From Arabidopsis thaliana (lineage: Eukaryota > Streptophyta > Magnoliopsida > Brassicales > Brassicaceae): a stretch of 64,000 nt of DNA. A program made the translations under genes and the position numbers. Location: assembly GCF_000001735.4 (NCBI RefSeq), contig NC_003074.8:1178101-1242100 (forward strand). Reading direction: 5' to 3'. The notes under the pieces were generated by a model that saw nothing but the letters and a program-made list of their open reading frames with translations, was not told the DNA's origin and searched no databases. Positions 11,741-22,715 of the stretch are shown here, piece after piece (position 1 is the first letter of the stretch; each line of letters begins with the position of its first letter).

Positions 11741-13753
11741 TCATTCTTCGGCTACATGATTTGAACGGGTACCCGAGTCACTAGCACCAGCGGCTTTTGT
11801 AGCCGCTTGTTTCTTCCTCCTGCTCTTAGCTTTCTTAGCTTTCATTCGACGTTTCTTCTCAGCTGAATCGATCCATTTGTAATCTGAAGGTATCAAGAAA
11901 GGGTCAGCCTCGTCTTTGTAACGGTTACTATCATTGTCACTTGATTTGCCACTTCTCATCCATGAGATCCATGATGGTGATGAGTTCTCTGAAGAAGACG
12001 ACTTTGCATCATGAAATACCGGACTAGAAGGAGGTGTTGAGAACTCCTCCTCAGCTGCCTGAAGTTCTTCAAATTTGGTGAAAGTAACAACAACTCGAAC
12101 CGTAGGAATAATGGGAATGGCGAGCTGCACATAAATTACCGATAAGAATAAACCCTAGAGAGTGATTCAATCATATCAGTAACATACAATTTACGAATTG
12201 AAAAAGATTTATACCTTTACAGGGAATGTGCCTAGCGGAAGTTTAGTTGTGAGAAGCTCTCTGAGTCTCCTAACGGCTTTAACCTTGTTAGCTAATATGT
12301 CAAGGAGCGGTAAAAGCTCGTCTGTCGTAAGAGGAAAGTCCGGTGTTAACCACAAGACCGGTCTTAGTCCTTTCTTGTATTCACTCTCACGCTTAACCTC
12401 ATCTCCGGCAACACCTTTCTTCTTCTTCTTCTTCTCCTTTCCTTTCTTTGCGTCTCCATGATCCTCATTTGCATGATCAGATACCATCGAAGATTTCTGG
12501 CTTTTCCCTTTCTGGTTCCCGTCTTCTGGCGCAGACTTTGAGCCTTTCTTGAGCTTTGTATCTTCAGTGTTTGAGCCTTTCTTATTCCAACCAAACCAGC
12601 CCTTCTTATCCTTGAGAGCTCCGTTTTCCTGTTGATCAGTAACTTCACACTCTTCATCTTCAATGGCATCGGAATTTCCAGTCTGAAGCGCGGAATTCAA
12701 TTGGAGTCTTTCCTCAGGTGTTAGTACGTCTTCAAAGCCGTCGGTCTCTGCACCATTTGTTACAGCAGTTCGCTCTTCATCAACCGCAAAGAGCTCTTCA
12801 TCAGTCATTGCACCGGGAACCCGTCTAGATTTGACACTCACCATCACATGAAGCATATCGTAAACTTTTGCTTTCCAATTCCCAACCATCTCGGTTCTCT
12901 CTTGCCGTCTCCAATTCAAATGAGAAACCAGCTCAGCTTGAGTTACATCGATTCCAGGTCTATACATATTAGTCTGAGACATCAAAGCCACTTCATGAGC
13001 AACCTCAGCATCTGTTGGTTGCGCACCAGCTCCTTCCAAAGCATTTGTCATTTCTTTTTCCTTATGCGAAAGAACAATCAACGAGCCCGGAGATAGGGAC
13101 ATTTTACCATCTTCAGACGAGTAACCATCCCCTAGAAAGAGAAATGTTTGATCTGACCGTTGGATTTTAAACCCATCAAAACCAGCAAGAGTCATATCAG
13201 CACGGAGATTTGAACCACGTTTCCATATCCTGTAAGTATCGGAAGGAGCAATGCGGCCAATAAACGGAATGACCGAGCTCTCAAAATGAAAAGTGATCTC
13301 CATGTAAAAATCACGGATCCGAGATGCTGACGCAATGATCCGAGGAAGTCTCCTACACCATTTAGCCCAAGCAAGAGGCTGGTAATGCCGAGCAATTATC
13401 ATGGCGATGGCCTCTTCTCTTGTGCAAACCGCTTCTTGTAACGCACTCCAACCATTCTCGTTCTGTAGACTCCAATCGGCACCAGCAGACATCAAAATCT
13501 CAGCAGAGACAGGATCTCTAAGACGAACAGCGAGATGCAATGGAGTTTCACGACCAGGAACATCACGGCGATCAATGACAGCTGAAACAGAATCAGCACG
13601 AGACTCAGACTCCATAGACTCAGCCTCAGTAGTAACTTCACCAGCCTTAGCTAACCGAGGAAGATCCGAAACAATTCGCCTAAGAGCAGCATGATCCCGA
13701 AGCACAACAGCTAAATGAGCAGGACTATGAGTATACTTGGAGTAATCTTCCAT
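11741..13753 (-). CDS. Ankyrin-repeat protein with GPCR-chaperone (ANKRD13-like) domain
   Basis: Two exons, 13753-12215 and 12124-11741, are joined in phase 0 and encode about 640 residues. The N-terminus has ankyrin repeats (SPAHLAVVLRDHAALRR and TPLHLAVRLRDPVSAEILM, then WSALQEAV). A GPCR_chaperone_1-type domain (PF11904) follows from about residue 140, with FHFESSVIPFIGRIAPSDTY and the FKIQRSDQTFLFLGDG stretch. A long Lys/Glu-rich linker comes next, then a short conserved block near LRPVLWLTPDFPLT. The C-terminus is basic (KKAKSRRKKQA). Animal ANKRD13 proteins bind ubiquitinated membrane cargo; the plant role is not established. I believe it is At3g04470. Confidence 0.88.
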
Positions 13754-15887
13754 TGTTTATCCACAACACTCACTAAGCTCCAAAACAAAAAAGCTTTTCT
13801 GCTTTACTTCTCTCCAACCCTAATAGAAAAGGAATCAGATTCTTCCAGGAATCACAAACAAAACCCTAGAAACTCACCATATGAGCTCAAATTTGAATCC
13901 AATTCAAGAAAGCTTCCTCCTTTCTCCTCCTCAGAACATAAAGAAAAAACCCAAATTCCAATACACAAAAAGTAACAACCTTCACAACAAGCACAAGCTG
14001 TTCATCAAAAAAGTTGGAGCCTTTACAAAGAAAACACACGCCTTTTTCACTTTCGCTTTATCAAATTTTCGATTTCCTTGTGAGGAACAGAAAACTACCA
14101 GTGGAAGATCCGTTAAGCCGCTGGAGTTTTCTCACCAACCCGACCCGGAAACCTCAAAAGACAGAGAGAGGGGTACGAAGGAAGGAGCAATGGGGAAGAA
14201 GAAAGAGAGAGAATCGATCGGTGAACAATGAATGTTTGTAGCGATTGAGAAGATCTAACGGCTAGGTTCCTTTCTTCCACTTACGCCATTATTAATGCCA
14301 CCACCACTACTCTCAGATCTATCTCTCTCTCTCTCTCTCTCTGCGAATTTTCTGGTCTCGCTCGACCAACAAGGGAGAAATATGGAACTACCCTTGACTT
14401 TACACTTAATTACGGTTTTACCATTTTTCATTTTTTCTTTTCTTTTGGGTTCGCTTTACGTCTGAATTTCCAGGTTGGACATTTCCACTTTGGATTCTTT
14501 TTAAGACACAGTTTCGAATAAAAAATACATTTGTTTTCATTTCTGAACCAAAGTCCAAAGATTTGCATTTACAATTTTTTAGCCACAAATGTATCTGTAT
14601 TCAGAGTAAAGGATGTTATCATTGCATTTAACTTATACACGTGTGATGTGGGTATCATTAAAACCTGTCGTAATAGGGTGTGTGACATAAAAGATTCATA
14701 TAATCAACCATAGGAATAGGATGCTTCATATTTATCGATATATAATCTTGTTAGTTTTGTATTAATAATCAGTACTACATAAGACTCAAATTTACGGTGC
14801 TAAAAAGGATGCTGTGAATCAAATTAAATATTTAAACTTGTTAGTACTTTTTTGGACCATCCTATAGTGATATCAAATTATTTTCATTTTCTTCTGCAGA
14901 ATTTTTGTGCCAGCAAATTTGTCCCCACAGACCACAATGCAGTGTTTCCCCCAAAAGCATCTTGTTGGATATTTTTATACTTTGTTTTTTGTTCTCTCTT
15001 TACTCCAAAATGCTTAGAAATAAACTAGAGATGCAAAAGTGTCTTATACAAAGCATAAAACATCACCACAGCAAAAAATAACCCCACTTTACTTTGGTAA
15101 GTAACCATAGTTATTTGATTTTATTATATTTTTAAAATAACCACGATCTAGATCAAAGAAAAGCTTCACTTTTATTTAAATATATGAGAATACAAATGTG
15201 TTATGTTGGAAAGACGTCGGTTTATACATTGAGGTAAGACTTTGGTTGTGAATAGACAAGTCATAGTTAACATTTTATGCTAAAGATCTTCAATCTCTGT
15301 TTAACAATTTGAAAATAGCACTTGACATTTGGAATCTCTCCTCTTATTATATCCTCGTGAAAAAGACTAATAATCTTTAATCAAAAAACACACCTTTCTG
15401 AGATATATATTGTCGTGTAACATGTCACATTCTTTGCATTAAATTCTAAAATACGTTTAATAATAATGACCTGTGACAGGAAAGTTACATACAGTATGTG
15501 GTAAAACCAAATCCAAGTTAAATATTTCTGGTAAATAATATTCATATTGTTATAATGTATTGACCAATAATATCATGCCTTTCGATAAAAATAAATTCCA
15601 TTTGGACTGGGTTTGGCAAAAAGTAATCAGTCTTTGCACCTCCAACTGGAAAAAAAGAAAAGAAAAGAATAACAAACATCGTGCCGTTTCCATTTGGAAC
15701 AAAACAACTACGTGTTGTTCTTTCGCAAATGGAAAAGGTATTCAAAAAAAACGGCATGGAACTGTCCGCCTAAAACATAGGGCCGTTCAATTTGGCTTAC
15801 CCATTGCAAAATCAAATGGCCCTTGATGACCTTGATGACCCCAAGATCAAGTAAGTAAACCTTTGTGTTCCTTGAGAAACAGGAAAG
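13754..15887. other. Intergenic region upstream of the ankyrin gene
   Basis: The 500 bp next to 13753 hold the probable leader and promoter of the minus-strand ankyrin gene, including a (CT)n run at 14321-14342. A plus-strand frame of 116 codons (13881-14231) has no domain and is ignored. The remainder is AT-rich. At 15821-15841 there is a short tandem repeat of ccttgatga. No RNA gene or transposon end was recognised. Confidence 0.55.
14321..14342. repeat. CT microsatellite
   Basis: Uninterrupted CT repeat in the divergent upstream region of the ankyrin gene, read as GA on the gene's strand. Confidence 0.9.
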
Positions 15888-18800
15888 CTACGACCTTAGG
15901 GCAAATAGTTCACAGGTGATTATGTTGTCGAGTGAAGCAGAAGAGTTTCCAGCACCAAGGACAGGGACGAGATTGAAGATAGGTTCTTTCAAACTGTCCA
16001 TTTTTACTCCATCACTCATCTCGTTAAGCTCTCTGAACGCAGACACAAAAATGGCCGATAATCTCTCTACGGACACACCAATACTAGTAGAGAAGTGTAT
16101 TCTTAAGCTCTGCATCAACCAAAACAACAAGATATAAGCAAAGCTTTTGATGATAGGCTAACATTGTTTAAAAGAATCTCATTCTCACCGTAGTGTCTTG
16201 CCAAGAAAACGAATTTTCAGACAAGGTTTTGTTGAGAAGATATACACAGAATCTTGATACTATCTCCAGTTCTTCTTCTTCTCCCTGAAGTTTCCTCATT
16301 AGTTCAGCTGAGATAGAGAGAACGGCCACACACACTTTCCCATCAACAACTCGTTTCTGCACACAATCTTGGTGCCATTTCTCTGGCTTATATCCCCAAA
16401 TACTGTAATGTCCTTCACCCGATTGATCTCGGCTGGTTTCATCTTCGGTGTCTGTATCTTCTTCCACGTATAAAATAGGTTTCACTTCAACAAGGGCCCT
16501 GGAGAACAACAATTACTGTCAAAAACCCAAAACTGTTGGGAAGATCGGGGACACGGATGTAAAGGAAGATTCTATGCAGTATTTTAACCTTTTCGGAAGA
16601 TCGGGGACAAGAATGTAAAGGAACATAGGATCTAGGACATTCTGTACCCTCCGAGAAGACTTTGCCAAACCCAAGAAAGTAACAAACTTTTCATGAAGTT
16701 GGTTCCTCTCTGATTGTTTTGTGCGTGCTGAACAGAAAACCACAAAGAGTATAGCTGATGAGGAGATTGAGCAGTTAAAAGACTCTGCTATTGCTTCACT
16801 GTTCGTCAATGCTTGATTTAGCTCAGCAATTGCGCCTTCGGTTTGAAGATTCATCGTGGGAGGGTCAAGTCCTAATTGTCCAGCCATGTGAAGAACACTC
16901 TGGTGCAAAGTGGCCTGAAGTAGATGATATTGTAAGTATCTGACTTTGCTAGTCAATTTGAAGATTATTTAGAAATCAATGATGAGATTTCATTCACCTG
17001 ACTGTAAGGTCCAATGCAGCTAGGTGCCCAGCAAGATATACTTTGTACATGGAGAACTCTTTTGCTTTCGTCATTCGCGACTAAAACCTCGATGTAAGCT
17101 TTTCCAAGACCCGCTTGTACCAAAGGAAGTTCTATTGTACTACGGGAAGGAACACCGAAAGGGCACTTCTCTTGTGTGATAAATTTCACATATGTCTCAT
17201 TCGCCACAGCAAATTCACTCATGTCAGAGATATATAGATGAATGTACAATACATGCTGCCAGTTATACCCGTGTTTTAAAAGCTGGGATTCAAGTTCTGT
17301 AAGAACAGTCTCGAGATCTTCTTTCAGACCTGTTTTAAGAGGATAAAGCAAATATCAAGTACATATGCGGGGAGATCTTGAAGATTTGGTCTGTTTCTGA
17401 GTTACCTTTTGACGATTCACTAGAATCTTCCAACCAGCAGCAGATGGAGAACGTGTTGTGTTTCTCAGCCCTTGATATGTGAAGTCTGTTACTTGTGTGT
17501 TCAACTAGATCAACGATTCCATTATCTCGTTGGCGAGTAGAATCTGATGTGTTAGGACCATCTCCTAGTACCTCAGACACTAAACTTGATTCCTCTTCAG
17601 GGGAATGGGAGTCTGGATTCCCTTTCTTTTCAAGATGGAACGTAGATGGATGAAGAACACCAACAGGTGCAATGGAATCTGGAGAGTGTAGCACAACTTG
17701 ATATTCATCAAGCACGATACTCGCATTCTACAAATATGCAAATTGTCAAACTACAATAAATGTGAGAAATCAATGAACACAAACTGTTCTTAAGATTGTT
17801 GTTTAAAGAACATACAGTGAAAAGCGGGCAATCTAGAGTCAGAGTTTCATATTCTCCTCCTTCCCCGCAAACATTACTTCCATATTTCCTAAGTAGAGAT
17901 GCAATCAGAAGCTTTAGAAACAATGTAACACAAATAGATAAATGAAGCCATAAAAAAGAGCTGTGGCATACTCTTTTAACTTCAAAAGATATGGTTCCAT
18001 GAAGGCTAAGTCTTTCCCTAAATGCTTTGAGGGATCTAACCCTATTGCCGCGACCTGTAAAGGTTTTACAAACCATAATTATAAGACGATGTTGACGTTA
18101 ATAGAAGCAGGAATAATATAACAACAATCCTTATCTACCTTGACTAAAATAGCTTTGATCCCATTTGCTATCTGCAAGTAAACGAGAAACGAGTTAAGTA
18201 AAACATATACGAAAAAGAAAAATAAAAAATTGAGATTGAAATAGGCTTGAATCTAGATTTTCTCTTATACTGAAACAGTTTACCATGTCCTGAAGAAGCA
18301 ATGTCTGATCTTGTTTCCACAAAAATGCCAAAGAAACAAGGCCTAACCTTGAACAAATACTCTCCACACGCAGTCGTTGGTAGTCTGATGCAATGGCACC
18401 AGACGATACTGCAGTGATGGAAGGTATCTGTCTCTTCACTTCACTTAACAAGACAAACATATCTTCCACTTCATCATCTGGAGTCATTTGGTAGCTAAGT
18501 TTCTGATGCCTGCAAATAAAACTCGTCAGAAATTGTTCATAAAATCAAGCCTTGCCTTGGAAAGCCTAAGGATTCTCACCTTGAAGAACCTCGGATTCTT
18601 CTTCTGAACAATGGCACATTCATACATTCTGCATAACCCACTAAAATCTGGTGGCCTACCTGAAAAAGGTGCATCCAATCAAAGAAATTAGATGCGAGGA
18701 AACATAAATCATTCTTGCTCTCAAATATCTAATCTTATTACTCTTCTCAAGAAGAAGAACCAGATTTACAAATCATGAAAACATTGACCAGATTCACGTA

Positions 18801-19220
18801 AAACACCAATGAGATAGAAAAGGCTCAATTTTTATTCAAGCCCTTGTTCATATTAAATATCCGGTTTTAGCTCATACTCAAGCATATATAGACAAGAGTA
18901 GACAGAGAAGAAGCAGAATCTTACAGTTTGATACATATAGCTGTCCAATTCATCGACGGAATCATCAACCGGCAACAAATTAGCCAATGCCACGATCTGT
19001 GCAAACACAAATCGAGAAACCCCAAGTGAGATTTAAGTTCGTATAGCTTAAAAAATTGAACTTTTGAGAGGCAATTTCAGGGAAACTCTGAACAACTAAC
19101 AAAACTTCGAAAATTAGACAGAATCCGAGGTAAGAGACGTACCTCGTGACCGTATTGGATACACTTCATCATAGCATAACAGCTATCTTTGCCTCCACTC
19201 ACTAAAGCCACGACCTTCAT
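15888..19220 (-). CDS. DPH6: Diphthine-ammonia ligase (DPH6/ATPBD4-type) fused to two RidA/YjgF-like domains
   Basis: Twelve exons were read: 19220-19143, 18996-18925, 18660-18580, 18509-18284, 18171-18139, 18054-17972, 17888-17816, 17727-17406, 17329-16998, 16914-16588, 16498-16189 and 16109-15888, about 715 residues. The N-terminal PP-loop ATPase domain begins MKVVALVSGGKDS and holds the SGGKDS ATP-binding loop and the conserved NVCGEGGEYET segment. Two RidA/YjgF-like domains follow, one with VLYIHLYISDMSEFA and CIGPYSQ, the other from about AGQLGLDPPTM onward. In yeast and animals this enzyme amidates diphthine on elongation factor 2, completing diphthamide. The domain fusion matches the fungal enzyme. 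The CT repeat at 19224-19243 abuts the start codon. Older annotation calls such genes endoribonuclease because of the RidA domains. I believe it is At3g04480. Confidence 0.9.
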
Positions 19221-20150
19221 CTTTCTCTCTCTCTCTCTCTCTCGAGTTGGAGTGAGGTTCTTATGTCGTCGAAGAAACTCTGAGAAAGTCAAGTCAATAC
19301 AAAACTTTGAAGGACGACTTAAAAAATAAAATAAAAAGAATTTTATAAAAGTTTAGGAATCTAGCATGACGTTTCTACTTGTTATTCGATTGGCCCCTAT
19401 ATTTTTTAATTTGTCAAGTTCTTTCTAAATTAGTAAATTCTAATTTAGGGTTTGGAATCTTTTTTTTCTATTGCTTTAGGTCGAAATCCATATGATACGA
19501 TATGATATCACCACGATAGAGATGTGTTTGTATATAAAACAACACACCAAAACGTCTGAAACAATCCCGTCCACAAATGAGTATTCAACTACCTAGTTAT
19601 GATAGATATTATAATCTTCTCAATTTAATTGCTAAACTAGATTAGAAAACATTTGATATTAACATTGTATTGATATAACAGTTCGTTATTCAACCTCAAA
19701 ATCTTTTTTCTAAATTACTTTCAAGGAAACTAATGAATAAGCTAGGTTTTCATCTATTTTGAGAAAACAGAATATTGGCCGAATAAAGAGATTAATGGGC
19801 CTGATTAAATGGGCACTTAGCTTTTGGTAATTAAGCTTTGGGTTTCGATTTGGGTTTAGTGTTTAAAGCCCAATTCTTCTTTATGGTCGTGTACTTAGCT
19901 TTTCTTCTTCTCTGTAAACAGGATCGAAAGATCACTAAACAAAACAATCATCTTCTTCCTAAATTTCTTCTGATTCCTCATCTTTTTCTTCTACTTCTCA
20001 TCTTAATTCTGTTATTTCTTTGATAAGTCTATTTCGTGTTTATCACTACTCTTCTCTTCTCCAGAAGGACGAAAATGGCGGTTTTTATTCAAATCACTTA
20101 ATGCTACCTGAAGCTCTCTTTCTCCATTAGCTTCGTTGCCCAAATCCTGT
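19221..20150. other. Divergent intergenic region between DPH6 and the small split gene
   Basis: AT-rich. Two TGGGC-type sites lie near 19796-19813 (atgggcctgattaaatgggc), and agcccaatt lies near 19866. These resemble site II elements of housekeeping promoters and could serve both directions. No gene is seen. Confidence 0.5.
19224..19243. repeat. CT microsatellite in the DPH6 5' leader
   Basis: Dinucleotide run 3 bp upstream of the start codon, read as GA on the transcribed strand. It lies just before the ATG and can be translated in frame as Arg-Glu repeats if an upstream start were used, but the PP-loop family begins at the chosen Met. Confidence 0.85.
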
Positions 20151-20151
20151 T

Positions 20152-21477
20152 GACCTGACTCATCTTCTGGTTCGTTACCGGAGCACGGTCGAGGTACTAC
20201 CATGTGAGCTAGATTTGAATAATGTAGAAGCCATCAAAAGGCTCAACTCGAACGGAATTGCTCTTGAAGAAGGAATTCCACCGTTCCGATTCCTCAAGTA
20301 TATCGTTCTCCGTGATGAGGTAGCTCTGAAGCTCTGTGTCTGATTTTGTTTTGGTTTGATTTTGTATTCCCAAATTAAGGATTGATTCTGATTTTGTTTA
20401 CAGGTGTGGTTCAACCATTCTAAACTTGTTGAAGACAAAGGTGCTCGAAAGCTGATCAGTACTTGGATCAGAAGATCTCACAGGTTAATCGATTTCAATT
20501 TGTATCTGTGTTCACTTGAAATTTACTGTGGTTTTTGTGCTTATATTTGTAGATGATATTTACTAGGTTTACATCGGTTTTGAAATTAAAATTGATTTTT
20601 AGGTTCGGTATACATTGGTATTGAAATTAGAATTGATTTGTGGTTTGGTTTATACTGGTTTAGAGAAGAAAACACAAATTTTCACGCGATGGGAATTTTG
20701 GAGACTAGTGCGTCGATTGAAAAAGGCATGATTTGGAAAGGGGTATACCCACAGAAATGCTCTCACGCGCTCAACGCTCACTTTGTGCGAGTGGGTGTGA
20801 AATAGAGCCTTCTGATTGGCTTAGAAACTCTAAAAAAAGTGAAATAGTATACATGTTGCTAGCTCCTATTGTTATTATTTAGTTTTTTGTTTCTTCTATC
20901 AATCTGATCAAAGTTCAGTTTTTTTTAACATACAGTTGATTCTAATAAAGGTTTTGGGTTATTTTGAAATCATTTGTATGTCACCAAAAAACAGAAAATT
21001 TTGTGATTTGTATGCTGGCAATAATTCATCATTATAAACGATTCTGTTTTCATAGAGTAAAAAACAGAGGATCAAAAAACATTTTTTTGGAAAACGCCCT
21101 TCTAGGTTTATATGTAACATTTCCAGTGACTGTGTATTCAGGTTGTTGCTTTAGTTGTTTTATTTGGTGTTAGCGAGGCCGTGACAGAAGAAATGCCGAA
21201 ACTCAGGTTTGTGCTTCTATCGACTTGTTTATGTTAATGTCGTTTTGATATGATTCTAAGCCTGGCTTAAGTCTACAGTATCGTTGGATTGCTTATTCAT
21301 CCATCACCGTTGGCTGCTGTTTTTTTAACATATTTCTTATAGGGACAGAAACCAAGGTAATGCACATTTTTCTGAAATGCTCAAATCAGTTTTTACCGAA
21401 GTTTTTTATGCCATTATAGATGGTATATTTATTGAGAATGAGTTGATTTTCTTTTATTTTCCAAAGGCTCAGGATAA
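20152..21477 (+). CDS. Small split gene or gene fragment of unknown function
   Basis: Five exon-like blocks keep one reading frame through canonical GT..AG introns: about 20152-20319, 20404-20483, 21174-21206, 21343-21356 and 21467-21477, ending in TAA. They read CELDLNNVEAIKRLNSNG, then PPFRFLKYIVLRDE, VWFNHSKLVEDKGARK, WIRRSH, SEAVTEEMPKLRDRNQ and a short end. The frame is open upstream only to about 20131 and has no Met, so the start lies in an unseen exon or has been lost. Keeping frame over four junctions, two of them phase 2, argues for a gene or a recently active one. The 690-bp second intron contains the dispersed repeat copy at 20610-20886. I do not recognise the domain. It may correspond to a small locus annotated as unknown. 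Confidence 0.5.
20610..20886. repeat. Dispersed ~275-bp repeat, copy 2 (intronic)
   Basis: Homologous to 2985-3259 (see that entry). Just upstream, 20571-20607 is a partial tandem copy of its first 40 bp (acatcggttttgaaatta against acattggtattgaaatta). It lies within a candidate intron that is otherwise larger than its neighbours. Confidence 0.8.
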
Positions 21478-22715
21478 TTCTTAAACAAAATGTCATGTGG
21501 GCTTGCTTTATATGTTCTTCAGTCACATCAAAGTAAGTTTTTGTTTTTTCTTTCTGATATTATCTTAACATCTACAGGTTGTTCATGGAAGTATGATTTG
21601 GAAAATGGTGCAGGCACTTCACCGAAGGTCGTGAACATCAAACGATATTTTTTACTTCTTGGTGACAGGGTATGTGTTAGGACTTGTTCCAGCTCAGACC
21701 AGCTCTATGCTCGCTTGTTGGAGTTGTTGTAACATATTTTATGGATCTCCATAGCACAATTCTATAGCCTTTGTGTCAACCGCTATTACTAGAATGAACA
21801 GAAGGAAGATACGCAACGCTTCTGGTCTGGTAAACACATATAGTTCTAAACTTGGTTACTGTTTATTAGTAATATGTTTCAGTCTACTAATTTTTGTTCA
21901 TAAGGATAGGTTATATCACACTGCGACATGCAATACATTTTTACAAGAATTACGTTGTCAGTAAAGATTAATGCAAGTTGATTTTCTTTTCATGTTGTCT
22001 ACTCATCTTCACTGAATCTTCCTTGTCTGAGACCCTGAAGATGAATAAAGAATGAGTCTTTGGAAGTCTTTCTGATTCGTATACTTTGTTTTTGTTTTCA
22101 TTAGAAATTTAGAAGATAGATAATTGATGATCACAAGGTGAGAGTTAAAACTTAATCCATTACTTAGTCTCTCTATTCTACAGATTCTGAGCAAAAAAAA
22201 AATGATTCATCATACTGTACCAAAGTATCAATTTGATCAAAATTAGTCTTTCACCTCTTTCCAAAATATCAATTTGATTAAATCAAAGGACTTGATTGAT
22301 TTTGTTTTTGAGGTTCACACGGTTCAATCAAGATCATCGAAATCCGAAATTCCAAAGTGCGATTTAACCGATTAAACCGTCCGGTCCATTGGTTCAGGTC
22401 CTTACCTCATTTATAAGAAGAAGGAAGGGTATTCCCGTAAATAATATGGAATTTGATGTCCAGTTAAAAAAACTCCAAATAGGCCTCTCAGCTAAAAACA
22501 CCGTTTCCATCTCTCCGGCTCTCTCGCCATCGGATCCCTTTCTCCGCCATTTCACACTGCTCAACGCCGCCACTTTCCTTCTTCGATCGACTCTTCATCT
22601 CCTTCTCCTTCTTCTTCTTTACACTTTCCAATCAACTCGATCAGATTTTTTCTACTTGGAAAGCGACGAGACTGTTGATTTTTCCGGCTGCCGGAATCAG
22701 CGCTTCGAGGAGAAG
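21478..22715. other. Intergenic region and 5' leader of XPO4
   Basis: The last 330 bp are an open frame in phase with XPO4 (22389-22715), pyrimidine-rich near its end, and are taken as leader because homology to exportins begins after the ATG at 22716. Farther upstream is AT-rich DNA in which short open frames (21490-21964) show no domain. More exons of the preceding unknown gene could lie here but none is supported. Confidence 0.5.

Noticed and set aside
13881-14231. 116-codon plus-strand frame upstream of the ankyrin gene
   Set aside because: Antisense to the ankyrin gene leader, low complexity, no domain and no splice or homology support.
15560-15826. Possible inverted-repeat element based on ttccatttgga motifs near 15597 and 15690
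   Set aside because: The motifs are short, partly palindromic in themselves, and no matching terminal repeats or target duplication could be defined.
22389-22715. Extended N-terminus for XPO4 in the same frame
   Set aside because: The sequence is pyrimidine-rich leader without exportin similarity; homology begins after the ATG at 22716.
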